Shown here: positions 22,108 through 32,999 of the stretch, piece after piece
Numbering within the stretch: position 1 is the first letter of the stretch
Layout of the letters: each line of letters opens with the position of its first letter
Source of the DNA: Amaurobius ferox
Taxonomy: Eukaryota > Arthropoda > Arachnida > Araneae > Amaurobiidae
DNA length: 64,000 bases
Direction: 5' to 3'
Assembly (NCBI GenBank): GCA_951213105.1
Contig: OX578152.1
Coordinates: 95,230,568 to 95,294,567 of the forward strand
The notes under the pieces: generated by a model
Databases searched by the model: none
Seen by the model: the letters and a program-made list of their open reading frames with translations, nothing else
Told to the model about the DNA's origin: nothing
Position numbers and translations under genes: made by a program

Positions 22108-23381
22108 CAGCGTTCGTTCTCACTTTATGGATACGATTTTGTATTTATGTTTCTCGTTAGCATTTTGAGATAAAGATTTGGCATTTTCAGTATAATCGTC
22201 TGCTACTGTTTCGTTTTGATTGAAATGTAGAATAAAATATTTATTTTGAAAATGGCTCCTGAAATTGATTGATGTCTCGAAGGTTACGTAAATGCGAAAA
22301 TATCCGTATCAACAAATTTTAAAGCGGTGTAAAAATCGAGGTTATTGCATGTTAAAGAAAGGTACTTTTAATATATTAAATTTGAAAGGGAAAAAGCGTC
22401 TAGCTGAAAGCAAAAATGAAAAAAATGGCTGCAAAATCACATCCTAAGACTGTTCTAATGCGGGTAAATATCAAGAAAGTGAAGTCTCTGATTCTAAAAT
22501 CCACCGACTTAAAGATCCATTGCATAGAAACTGGGAATGTCTTCTGACACTGTAAGCAAAATCATTCACAAAGATTTGAAGTTAAAAAAGATGTTTAAAT
22601 CTAAAGTTTATCTGCTTGTGCCAAAGCATATTGCGGAAAGAAAAACAAATTGCAGAAAATTATATGAAAAACACCTAGCTGTTGATAAATGGAAATTTGT
22701 GGTAACACTCAATGAGGCATGGGTGTATTTAAGTGACTGTAATAAAAAAGAGCAATTTTCTATTGCCTAACTGACAAAAATGACCGTACGAATTGGCTTC
22801 ATTGATGTACAGAAAAATTCCCAAAATGATTCATGATAGTTGCTGGATTTTGTTACAACGGTAAATTAAAACTCAAAAAAGTCTCAAGTAAAGCTAAAAT
22901 TAATTCACTCTACTATCAACAGAATATTTTTGAAGAAGAAATTCCAGGCTTATGTGGAAAGGACATCCATAAAGTTGAGCTTCACATGAACAAAGCTTCT
23001 AGTCACACGTCTAAGTCAACTGCCGCATATTTACAAAGAAAGAATCAGAAACAGGAATAAAATGTATCCCATATAATGAAATATCTGCAAAATCACCCGA
23101 CGCTTCTCCTATGGACTTTTGCGTTTTCGGTTTGTTAAAACGAGCCTTAGGAAAACGGCATCCAAGAACACTGAATGGGCTTTGGAAAACGACCATAGAG
23201 GAGTGGGATAAAACTTACATGATGGCGCTAAGAAAAAGTTTACTTTCAAGGAAAATTCGAGCTAGAACTATAGTCAAGAATCAAGGCTATCAGAAAGAAG
23301 CAAATTGCCGCAAGAAATACGCCCTTTATGCATGAAAATGAATTATCAAAATCGTTTCCATAAAGTGCAAACGACTTTCTG
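22108..23381 (+). mobile_element. Tc1/mariner-type element, 1274 bp, with TIRs and TA duplication
   Basis: TA then CAGCGTTCGTTCTCACTTTA on the left; on the right the minus strand reads TA then CAGAAAGTCGTTTGCACTTT. Both continue ATGGA(T/A)ACGATTTTG. The target TA is duplicated at 22106-22107 and 23382-23383. The length is normal for a complete Tc1/mariner element. It carries the broken transposase at 22250-23335. Confidence 0.85.
22250..23335 (+). pseudogene. Tc1/mariner transposase pseudogene
   Basis: The start is probably ATGGCTCCTGAAATTGATTG at 22252, with an immediate stop. The helix-turn-helix region is recognisable as KLGMSSDTVSKIIHKDLKLK (about 22527-22590). The first part of the DDE domain reads KWKFVVTLNEAWVYLSDCNK, where the usual catalytic FSDE/LTDE position has become TLNE. 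Next comes MIVAGFCYNGKLKLKKV (from 22831) and VELHMNKASSHTSKSTAAY, where the catalytic D of the usual 'QD.A..H' motif is N. The end has MDFCVFGLLKRALGKRHPRT (from 23111). At least three frame changes and several stops occur. Two altered catalytic positions and the frame breaks mean it is inactive. Confidence 0.88.
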
Positions 23382-23655
23382 TACATATAACCAATAACCT
23401 TACAAAATCTTCATAATGAATATATTTTTTGGCTTAAGGATCAAGACAGAGGCGAATTTAACATGAGCATTTGTTTATTGCGCCACGAAGAGACGCCGCA
23501 CGGGCCCAGACGACGATTTTTCAGTTTTCAGAAAGCAAAACGTTTGCGATCATTTTCGAATTAATATTTATAATGTAGAATGGTAGAATCGTTCATGGAT
23601 TCGTTTTAACTATGCATCGTGTCGTTTTAACTATGAAATACTCAATTAGTCAGAA

Positions 23656-25450
23656 GTGCTGACTGTTCTGTTCGACACGGTGCGAACAATGGGTGCACTT
23701 GGACTTCCTTTCCGAGGCCGTCTGGAATCATTGGTTAATTCCACAGAACCAGGTTCAGGTGGACCTTATATAGAAATCCTGAAACTCATCGCACACCACA
23801 ACAACACACTCAAGCAGCACATTGAATCACCCAATCGAAACAAATATCTCTCAAAAACGATATGCGACGAAATCATTGCCATAACACGCGCAAAGCGAAT
23901 CGTCAAGAATGTGAAGCAAGCCAAATTCTTCACAGTGATGGTGGATACGATACTGCAATTGATATCAGTCGTAAATATCAAATGGCATTTTTTATTCGTT
24001 ATGTTAATATTGACGAAGATTCTCTTGTTGTGACAGCCAAAGATACATTTCTCTTGTTCGATGTTATTGAGAGCGCAAAGGTTGAGCACATACTTCAGAA
24101 AGTCGTCGGCACTTTTTCGATCGCTTTCATCTTGACAAGGCTTACGTCGTCGGTCAATGTTACGATGATGCCAGTAACATGTGTGGAAAGCTTGGTGGAT
24201 TGCAACACAAGCTCTGAGAGCAAATTGGTGTCGAGCACAAGGTTTCGCATGTGTATTGTCCGGCGCATCAGCTTAATTTTGTTGTTTTGCATGCCGCTGA
24301 GGATCGCGCTCCTGTCAAAATCAAGAACTTTTTCGGAACTGTTCAAGCGACTTATGTATATTTTGATTCTTCACCGGCCCGCTGGGAAAAACTTGGGACG
24401 ATTGTTCCTGATTGTTTTCGTTTAGAGGCCGGGATCGCTATCGAGCAGGAATCGATGGTCAATCCAGAGACCCACGGGAATGGCTCAGCAGCAACAGTGA
24501 AAGAAAAACGCTAAAATTACTTTGTCTGACCCGTTGGGCGTACCGGTATTTGGCTACTCAAGCACTGAAGACGAACTTCGTCACCTGTCTGGGGGAATTC
24601 ATGGACAGTGAAATCATGTCGAGCGATGACGTTCTTCAAATTTTCTGTTCCTCTTGAGGCTTTGAACTGACATGAATCTTTTGTGAGGCCACGAAGTTCT
24701 TAGGGTGGTGCACAAAACTTCTCAGATCGCACAAAGGGTCAATGTGGACCTTGGAATCGTTGTGGATGCTTTCAAAGCTCTTCTTAAGGAACTGATGCAA
24801 CTTCGGTGTGACACTACTCATGCCAGTTTTGTTGGTGAATCGAATTCCTTATGGGGACAACAAGACTACGAAGGCGTTGGCTTTCACCAGAGTCGTTTTC
24901 GAAGGAAAACACGGTTTGCTGACGAAAGAGCGGAAGACGAGCCTCAAAGTTCTGATGTGGAGCACTGGCGGATATTTTTTTTCTACACTGGACCAAATGA
25001 TAAACGAACTGCGTGAGAGAATGCATGGACTGGAACAAGTTTTGTAATGCTTCGGTTTCTTACAATTTAACTCCTTTCGCGCCAAATCTAAAGAAGAGCT
25101 GCGAGGATATGCCGAACATCTCAAGGGAAAATATCCTGAGTGGCTAGATGACGTTTCTCTCTTCTCGGAACTGACTGGTTTCCAGTCGTTGTTCTTCTCA
25201 TCTCGAAAAGATTACAATCGACGGACTGACGGTTCATAGTACAAGATGTACCTGACTTTTCTTGTGTAAAATCGAATCCTGGATATCTATCCACAGCTAA
25301 CAATGGTTCTTCGCATATTTCTGGCCTTGCCAGCTGCGAACGTGTTATAAGTGCCCTCAAGCAAATTACGAGTTATGTCCGCTGGTACTAAGTTTGGACT
25401 TAGCTCAAAGCAGGATTGATTACTTAACTTGCATTACACATTTTCCCGTT
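23656..25450 (+). pseudogene. hAT transposase (ZMYM1-like) of the 23.4-26.1 kb element, multiply frameshifted
   Basis: The N-terminal part reads LFDTVRTMGALGLPFRGRLE and then a DUF4371-like stretch (ELLKLIAHHN-type, seen as EILKLIAHHNNTLKQHIESP). After a frame change the catalytic domain begins (AKFFTVMVDT, DISRKYQMAFFIRYVN). A further frame gives GQCYDDASNMCGKLGGLQ and HKVSHVYCPAHQLNFVVLHA, the H.YC.AHQLN signature of these transposases. The C-terminal dimerisation region is recognisable near 25330 (SCERVISALKQITSYV). There are at least five frame changes and many stops between 24510 and 25310. It is distinct from the hAT at 7.5-10.2 kb: the TTF zinc finger is absent and the motifs differ. 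Confidence 0.85.
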
Positions 25451-25641
25451 TTATATCTTATTCATTTAATTAAGTTCTTTCACCACTGGTGACCAGCTGA
25501 ACTGGTAGTGATTGGAGACTCACCAGTCTTTACTGCTGATAAAATAAAACATGTTATGTGTTCAGTTTGAATTGTGTTTGTTTTTGTCATGTAAATGCCT
25601 GCGTACAAGCTGTATGCATATTTAATAAGCATGCGCAGTAA

Positions 25642-25716
25642 TTTCTTGCATTTATCTCCATCTACGTTGTTCTAGGTTACTAGTAGAACAACGTAGATGG
25701 AAATAAATGCAAGAAA
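25642..25716. repeat. 33-bp-arm hairpin
   Basis: The left arm 25642-25674 and right arm 25684-25716 are inverted with a single mismatch, with a 9-bp loop. Arms start TTTCTTGCATTTAT and end ATAAATGCAAGAAA. It lies inside the second hAT, after the transposase. Confidence 0.85.
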
Positions 25717-25877
25717 AATAACATATATTAGATTTATTTGGAGTATAGTTCTCCAAGTATCTCATTTCCATTCTAGAACACTCTATAACACATCTTTTGA
25801 ACTCTATTTTTCAAAATTTTATCGAGGCTCCGCCCAGAACTGTGGCTCCGCATCTTGACCGCTTGACCCTGGTATTT

Positions 25878-26030
25878 GGCAGTAGCGTAGGCAAGATTTT
25901 TTTCGGGGGGGGGGGGGGGAATTTGAAAAACCACTTATGAAAACAAAAACAAACCTTGGGTCACCGGTCCGTCTGTGCCCCCTGCCTTAATCCACTGTAT
26001 TAGACGCCACTAAAATTCTTGCCTACTGCG
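25878..26030. mobile_element. Candidate 150-bp MITE at the 3' end of the second hAT
   Basis: GTAGCGTAGGCAAGATTTTT on the left and, on the minus strand, GCAGTAGGCAAGAATTTTAG on the right share GTAGGCAAGA. The interior has a 15-base G-run. It could be a nested insertion or a subterminal inverted repeat of the host hAT. Confidence 0.35.
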
Positions 26031-26062
26031 CCATTTCCCTTAAATTCGCCTCTGGATCAAGG

Positions 26063-27045
26063 ACTGTATGCTTTATAGGAAACAGCTTTGGAAATTATTT
26101 GCTGGAGGATGCCTTGATCCAGGGCGTCAAAAGTTTAGTTAAACCATTGATTTACAACACTGTCTAGAAGAGTCGATAGACAACGAGGCTCCCCTAATCC
26201 GCAGGAAAAGTCAGTGTCGAATGAAATGTGTTTTAGATATTTTTTTTCGGTTTCTATTTAATTGCTGCTTGTTCTCGCAATGTAAAATTATCCTCACGGG
26301 TGGATTTGAAGAATAAAATATCCTTCTCCCATTTGCAAACAAATTTACAAAAAAATATGAAATTGAATCAACATATGCCAAAATGAGAGCACTAAAATTG
26401 TATTGGAAGTTATACCCTACTATTTATATTCTAGTATACCAGTATATTATTACCCGTAATGAGTGTGAAAAGACTTTGCCAAAATAAAATAGATGACATA
26501 AGAAATTAAAAATATCAATAATTTCCGTAATCTTTAAATCAGACTTTAAATGATATGATTCAGTTAAAATTGCTATATCCATAAAATGTATTGCTATATA
26601 TTGTAAACAGAAGGAATAGTGCTAAGCAACATGATACATTTTCTTCAAATAAATGTGCGGATAAAATATCGTCTGCATAATGCTATTTCTATGGATGATT
26701 TAATTGTACGTTTTGTTATTAATATCTCAACAGTCCCTGATCCTAAAAACTGGAAAAATAGACTAAATTTTAAATGGGGCTATTCCAAGGGTACTCACAA
26801 AATTTCCTCAAATTCGATGCGGCCGTTCTTCCGTGATGATGAGACACACACACACACACAGAAAGAGACAGACAGATTTTCAACGTTATTTATATAAATT
26901 GTTAATTTTAGAGTTACGTGAAATATAAGTCAATAGGGTACTTCTAAATAACTTTACATGTTGACATCCGGAAAAGAGTCAAATGCACAGCTTAACATTG
27001 GAAACATTGTGCAGCAGATCTTAGACATAATTATTTCACTGTGAA
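26063..27045. other. AT-rich spacer
   Basis: Contains a short (CA)n and GACAGACAGA tract at 26845-26876. A 92-codon ORF at 26619 has no domain. No repeat copy was recognised. Confidence 0.45.
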
Positions 27046-27046
27046 A

Positions 27047-27956
27047 TAAAAAATCTAATGTGGGCAGCACATGACTTTCACTGCAGACTTAAATTCATCG
27101 TCTCTTTATTTCATTAATAATTCATTAAATTTAGTTTAATTGCACTAAACACACATAAATAATGGACTTAAAATCGGCATAGCAAAAATGCGAAAAAACT
27201 AAAATATCTCGAGAACGGTTTGAACAGCGGTTTAATTGTACAAAATAACGCCCTCAATTATAAATGACATCGAACTGGCACTTTTAATTCAATTTTCGTC
27301 CACAGTTGGTAACTGGACGTTTTTTCAACTGTAGCCCAGCGTAAATGCAAAAAAACTAAAATATCTCGAGAACTGCTAGCCCTAGTGTAATGAGGTTGGT
27401 CTTATTATTTTCATTGTTACAAATTATGTATAAAACAAGCATTTAATGGATATATTTGAGCATATTTAATATTTTATTTTAAAGTTTGATGACTTTTGCG
27501 GGCTATTTCGCAAAAAGAGGCAGATTTTTTTCCGAATCGTATATTGTACTAAAATCTCATCAGCACCAGGGTAACTTACAAGTGACTTATATACCAAATT
27601 TTGTAAAATTTGATCCATTAGTTTTTCAGCTAGAGTGGATACAGGCAATTTTTGCGGGCCATTTCGCAAAAGAAGGCGGGTTCTTTTATTCCGAATGGTA
27701 CCAAAACTTAATCAGAACCAGGGTCACTCAGAACTGACGTACATACCAAATTTTATGAAATTTGGTCCATATGTTTTTGAGTTAGAGTGGATACATACAT
27801 TGCACAGACAGACGCACACAAAAACGTCACGCTAAAAATAGTTTTTTCGTATTCTAGATGTCTCGAAACGTGTACATCCGTCAAAAACTCGAGTTTCGAC
27901 TTTCGAGATGATTGCAATACCTTCCCTATACATTACCATGTATTGAAGGGAAAGTA
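27047..27956 (-). mobile_element. HINE-like repeat, family A (copy A2, minus orientation)
   Basis: Read on the minus strand it starts at the 5' hairpin (ACTTTCCCTTCAATACATGG) near 27956. It passes TCTGTCTGTGCAATG and at least two 150-bp subrepeats, and ends in the conserved 3' block at 27047-27085 (GGAAAGT-type subTIR replaced by GTGAAAGTCATGTGCTGCCC). It lies head-to-head with A3, about 50 bp apart. Antisense frames of 66-83 codons come from the subrepeats and are not genes. Confidence 0.75.
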
Positions 27957-27999
27957 ATAAATTCATTGCATTACTTAAGGACAGTCATATGCTGCCCAC

Positions 28000-28729
28000 A
28001 TCTTATTTTTACTTTTTCTGCAATACGTGGTAATGTATTGGAATCATATCGAAAACCACAACTCGAGTTTTCGACGGATCTACACGTTTGGAGACTTCTA
28101 GAATACGAAAAAACCATTTTGAGCGTGACGTCTGTGTGTGCCTGTCTGTGCAATGTATGTATCCACTCTAACTCAAAAACTAATGAACCGAATTTTTTAA
28201 AATTTGGTAGGTAAGAAGTCGCTTGTATGTGACCCTGGTGGTACTTAGTTTTTGGTACGATTCGGGATAAAACAAGCCGCCTGTTTTTGAGAAATGGACA
28301 GCAAAAATTACCTGTATCCACTCTAACTGAAAAACTAATGGATCAAATTTTACAAAATTTGGCAGACCAGTCACTTGTGGGTCACCCTGGTGATGATTAA
28401 ATTTTAATATGATTCGAAAAAGAATAACCTACTTATTTTAACGAAATGGCCCGCAAAAATTGTACACATCCACTCTAACTCAACTAATCGACTAAATTTT
28501 ATAAAATTTTGTATGTAAGTCACTTGGGTGTGACCCTGGTGCTGACTAGTCTTTGGTACGATTCGAAAAATAGAATCCGCCTTTATTGCGAAATGGCCCG
28601 CAAAAATTGTATGTATCCACTCTAGTTGACAAACTAATTGATCAAATTACACAAATTTGGTAGATAATTCCCTCGTAGGACACTATGATGCTAGTTAGAT
28701 TTTGATACGATTCAGAAAAAAAAGGAACC

Positions 28730-28777
<48 letters not shown>

Positions 28778-29197
28778 AAAATAACCCGCAAATCTACTAT
28801 ATTCGATCTAAAATAGAATACTACATGTGCTAGATAGTGAAACTCTGAAATAAATAACTAAAAGTGATGAAATATATTCATTAAGTATACTTGTTTTAAA
28901 TGTAAAATTTGACAACTAAGCGAATAAATCTGATCCCATGACTGTAGGATAAACCGTTCTCGAGATATTGTAATTTTTGAAATTTTAAAGACCTAAAGAA
29001 TTTAAAGGGAATGAAGTTGCCATATGAAACGAAGATGCAAAAAAAATAAAAAAATAAAAAAAAATTGTTTATAATACCCGAAATTATCCATATTAAATTT
29101 TGAAATTAAACTCAATTTAATACATAATGAAATAAAAAATTACCAAATGAATTTGAATCTGCAGGGAAAGTCATGTGCTGCTCACATCAGATTTTTA
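28000..29197 (+). mobile_element. HINE-like repeat, family A (copy A3, expanded subrepeats)
   Basis: From TACTTTTTCTGCAATACGTG to CATGTGCTGCTCACATCAGA followed by TTTTT. It carries at least four of the roughly 150-bp subrepeats (CCACTCTAACTCAAAAACTA at 28152; related copies at 28318, 28470 and 28617), against two in the array copies. It also has a 45-base T-run (28733-28775). This makes it about 1.2 kb instead of about 755 bp. Confidence 0.78.
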
Positions 29198-29968
29198 CTT
29201 TCCCTGCAATACATGGTAATATAAGGGAAAGTATTGAAATCATGCCGAAAATCGCAATTCGAGTTTCGACGGATTTACACGTTTTAGAACCTCTAGAATA
29301 CGAAAATACTATTTCTAGCGTGACATCTGTGTGTATATCTGTCTGTGCAATGTATGTATCCACTCTAACTCAAAAACTAAAGGATAAAATTTTATAAAAT
29401 TGTGTAAGTCACACGGGCGTGATCCTGGTGCTGATTAATTTTTGGTATGATTTGGAAAAAAAGAACTCGTTTTTTTTTGTGAAATGGCCCGCAGAAATCT
29501 CATGTCTCCGCTCTAGCTGAAATACTAATTGATCAAATTTCACAAAATTTGGTACATAAGTTACTTGTGGGATACTCTGGTGCTGATTAGGTTTTGGTAC
29601 AATTCGAAGACGAACAACCTGCCTTTTTTTACGAAATGGCCTGCAAAAATCTAAAAAAAAAGACTACTTTAAGTTCAAATGCATCAATTGAATGCTTGTT
29701 TCATACGTAATTTTTGGCGATGAAAAAAATAAGAACAACTCTATTACTCTAGGACTAACCGCTCTCGAAATATTAAAGATTTTTCGCATTTTTGTTATGT
29801 CGGCTTTGGAAAACTGTCCAATTACCAAATAAAAACAGAAATTGAATTAGAAATGCATATTTAGTGTTATTTTATGCAATTAAACTCAATTTAATGAATT
29901 ATTAAAGAAATAAAGGAAAAGTGAATTTGAGTCTGCAGGGAAAGTCATGTGCAGCCCACATCAGATTT
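29198..29968 (+). mobile_element. HINE-like repeat, family A (copy A4)
   Basis: Directly abuts A3 head-to-tail. Starts ACTTTCCCTGCAATACATGG, has TCTGTGTGTATATCTGTCTG, two subrepeats (29348, 29512) and CCGCTCTCGAAATATT, and ends with TGCAGGGAAAGTCATGTGCA, GCCCACATCAGA and a T-run. Confidence 0.82.
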
Positions 29969-30423
29969 TTTTTAGAAGCAACGACAGTATTTTATTGCAT
30001 TTTTCAATGCTTTTTCGATGCACGTCGCAGAAAATTTCAAAATAAACACACTAAGGTTTTCCGTTCATTTATGAAGCCAGTATTTGATGCATCCAATACA
30101 CGATTTTCGCTCAATAAAAATTTTTCGATTTTATAGAAACTTTTATTTAGTCTATGTAGATAGTTTTACCAACGCAACCTTCAGTTTCGTAAAGATTGAG
30201 CTCTAGCGGCACTAATCTGCAACGGCCGCAAGTTAATATTGATATGAAAGTGCTGACGAGGCGAAACAAATCCATAATGCTGCTGTCTGCAATAGGAGCG
30301 CTATTCGTCTTTTCGGAGCTCCTCCTTATAACGAGTTCTGTAAGTATAAGTTTTGCCATTGCATAATTTTGGAAACCTCATATGGAGAACAACAGATAGC
30401 GCTTTAGCTGGTATCAATTTTTA
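29969..30423. other. Spacer
   Basis: Contains 70-codon frames on both strands with no recognisable domain. No repeat was recognised. Confidence 0.4.
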
Positions 30424-30560
30424 ATACTGTCCAAAGTAGTTGAAAAGTGTTTAGGACTTTGTTCATTCTATCTGTCTGTCCGTTCACACGATAACTGCCG
30501 TAAAAATGATATTATAAAAATGAAATTTTAGTATGTCGTTCAGACGGTCCCCTAAAAGTG
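30424..30560 (+). mobile_element. HINE-like repeat, family C 5' fragment
   Basis: GTTGAAAAGTGTTTAGGACT, TTGTTCATTCTATCTGTCTG, ACGATAACTGCCGTAAAAAT and TTTTAGTATGTCGTTCAGAC match the 5' part of family C at 58752 and 62976. The rest is lost. Confidence 0.7.
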
Positions 30561-30889
30561 CTGAACTCCCCTGCTCAAGAGATTAACATTGGGTGTGTTT
30601 TCCATAGATAAAAATTGCTTAGAAATATTTTAAAATTCTATTAATTCAATTTGTTATCGTGAGAACTACTAAAACGTCCATCCAATTGCAACTTTTCACA
30701 CAATGTAATTACACATAAAATTTGATAGATTTAACTTCATTTTTCTTTTGTGTGTTATCGTGCGCGCGCACACACACACACGTGCAGACATCTTTACAAA
30801 AGTATCCGAAACAGGTTTAGGAGGCCTTTAAACGTGACTTTAAACTGATAAGTATTACAACTGCCATAACATGTTCGTTGTAATTAGAG
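30561..30889. other. Spacer with a CA/GC microsatellite
   Basis: A short alternating (GC)(CA)n run at 30763-30782. Nothing else was recognised. Confidence 0.4.
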
Positions 30890-32170
30890 TGAAAAAAACA
30901 AATAAATTGGAAAGATCAATCACGCATAAAGCATTGATTATAAACACTTTCCAACTTTAATTTTATTTAAACATCTCTAAAATGCGATACATTCAGCTGT
31001 AATATATCACGATACTGCAATAGTGCCTGGCCATTTAAAAAAAAAAAAAAAAAATACTGCAATAATGAATTATATTTGAAAATTTAAAACTTCATTGAAA
31101 AAAACGATCTTGATTCAAATGACATCATCGAAATACAATCGCCTGGCTCACTGTGTAAAAGCAGTAAATATTTCATTCATACATTTTTATTTCATTCATC
31201 ACAATAATTTATTCTATTTAAAAACTTAAAACCATGGAGGCCAAAGTAATTTAACTCTATGCATAAAACTTCATCCAAGAAGTCTGTCATTAAATCATCT
31301 GCTTCTCTATGTAAAATCAATGAATGTTTCATTCATATCATCTATATTGCAAACTCCTGAGCAAAATAATTTTGTGTTAAAGAAATTCAGCAAATCTTAT
31401 ACAACTCATCTTACAGCCTAATCAATTTACATTCTCCATAAGTAAAAATTAGGTTTCGTTGTAGAAATAATCAAAGTTTGATGATCATTTAAACTCAAGT
31501 ATATTGTAATTATGTTGGTTATATAATACTTGTGTTTGTTATATAATACTCAAATATATTGTAATTGTTCGGTAATAAAGAAGTTTTAGGACAGATACAA
31601 CACTAAATATAAATTAAAAAAACCTTAGAAATCGCGATTTTGACACAAGATGGATGGCATTGATCATTTAAAATTAAATATGTCGTAATTAAGTTGTTTT
31701 AGAATATAGACGCACAGAAATTAAGCAAAAATAAAGCGGTTTTAGGACGGATACAACACTAAACATAAATTAAAAAGAATTTAAAAATCACGATTTTGAC
31801 ATAAGATGGATGCCATATTTTATTTTGTAGTGGGTCACGTCGTCCTTCATATGATATGGGTGTAATTATTATTTTAATATTTATTTAAAAAACTATCGAA
31901 TATATATTGCAGACATTTTTTTTATATTTGTTTATGGGATAATTTGAATAGTTCCAAAAACTTTCGAAATAATTTGTAAATTTTAAATTCGCTTAAAAAA
32001 TGTTTAAAAAATTAGGTCCCCTAGGGTTCAATGTATTTCATTTTTTCAACCCGAGTTCATTCCAAAACTTATTAAGTGATATAATTTATTTATATTCCCA
32101 TAGGTCCCACAGACCAGCTGAACAACATATTAAAATTTCATTTTGATAAAGTCATTGCTCAATAACAACA
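30890..32170 (-). mobile_element. HINE-like repeat, family C (minus orientation)
   Basis: Read on the minus strand it ends at 30890-30960 with AAGTTGGAAAGTGTTTATAA followed by an ATCAATGC...GATTGAT hairpin. Those are the 3' subTIR and terminal stem-loop of family C. The body shares with 51110-52250: GTCACG-type boxes, ACACAAGATGGATG..ATATTTT, AATTATTATTTTAATATTTA and TAGGTCCC..AGGGTTCAATGT. An internal duplication (GTTATATAATACT) is specific to this copy. Confidence 0.75.
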
Positions 32171-32189
32171 ACAGTTTCCAATCTTCGCC

Positions 32190-32460
32190 AGTAACGAAGA
32201 AAATTTTGCATAAAATAATGCATAAAAATTGAATAGCTCAGTAACTAAATCGAAATTAAAAAAAAAGGCTCCATTATGCAGAAATTCAACTATGTTGGTA
32301 CATGCCACCCAAAATTCGAGTTTTGCTTTTGCTCGCAGCTCAAAAACTCTTTCTTTAATTTTGACATTAAATATTTCCTAAATTAAATTTTAAATCGAAA
32401 AACTGTTTATATCATTGTGTTCCCATAATATTTCTTTACAAATGTACCAAATTTCATATT
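32190..32460 (+). repeat. Dispersed repeat F, copy 2
   Basis: CTCGCAGCTCAAAAACTC, TTAAATATTTCCTAAATTA, AAAAACTGTTTATATCA and TTTCTTTACAAATGTACCAA parallel the copy at 4225-4660. Ends directly against family B copy B1. Confidence 0.5.
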
Positions 32461-32999
32461 ACTTTCCTTATATACATAATATAATGTATAAGGAAAGTGT
32501 TGTGACGGGGTCGAAAATTCGAAATCGAGTTTTCGACGGGAGAGCACGTTTCAAGCATCTCTGATCACGAATTGAGCATTTTTGAGATGATATCTGTGAG
32601 TGTGTGTGTGAAAGTATGCGTGTGTGTGTGTGTCAGTGAGTCTGAGGAGACGATATCTCACGAACGAATGGAGCGATTGGAAACAAATTTGGCACAAAAC
32701 TTACAAACCGTGAATACTGGAAGCCTATTGTTTTTTAACATAATCGAATGTTCAGAATCTCCCTAAATTTTCGAGTGAAATGTTGATAAAATCATCAAAA
32801 AATCAAAACCTTTATTAAAGTTATGCAAATAGACATTTATTACGTAATGTTTCCTTAGAAAACGATTGACATAAACTTTAGAACGGCTAGCATGAACCGT
32901 TCTCGAGATATTGCGCACTTTTCAAATAAATGTATTAAAAAATCCCAAAAATTAAAAAAAATATATTAACTGTTGAGAAATATGTTAACTTTACATATG

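Larger units (their letters stand above)
23447..26054 (+). mobile_element. hAT element with 8-bp target duplication
   Basis: CAGAGGCGAATTTAA starts at 23447, and its inverse TTAAATTCGCCTCTG ends at 26054. The flanks are GATCAAGA (23439-23446) and GATCAAGG (26055-26062), an 8-bp duplication with one change, exactly the hAT target-site length. The element carries a ZMYM1-type transposase remnant, a hairpin (25642-25716) and a short candidate MITE near its 3' end. Confidence 0.88.

Noticed and set aside
26845..26876. (CA)n and GACAGACAGA tracts considered as family A microsatellite
   Set aside because: No family A flanks on either side; ordinary microsatellite.
27486..27835. Repeated antisense peptide PNFVKFGPLVFELEWI and relatives in many family A copies, as if a repeat protein were encoded
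   Set aside because: The peptide arises from the 150-bp subrepeat, but neighbouring copies are read in different frames (AIFAGHFAKE against GNFCGPFRKR) and no long frame spans several subrepeats. This is not coding conservation.
28733..28775. 45-base T-run considered as a LINE poly-A tail in reverse
   Set aside because: It lies in the middle of a family A subrepeat where other copies have TTTTTTT, so it is local slippage.
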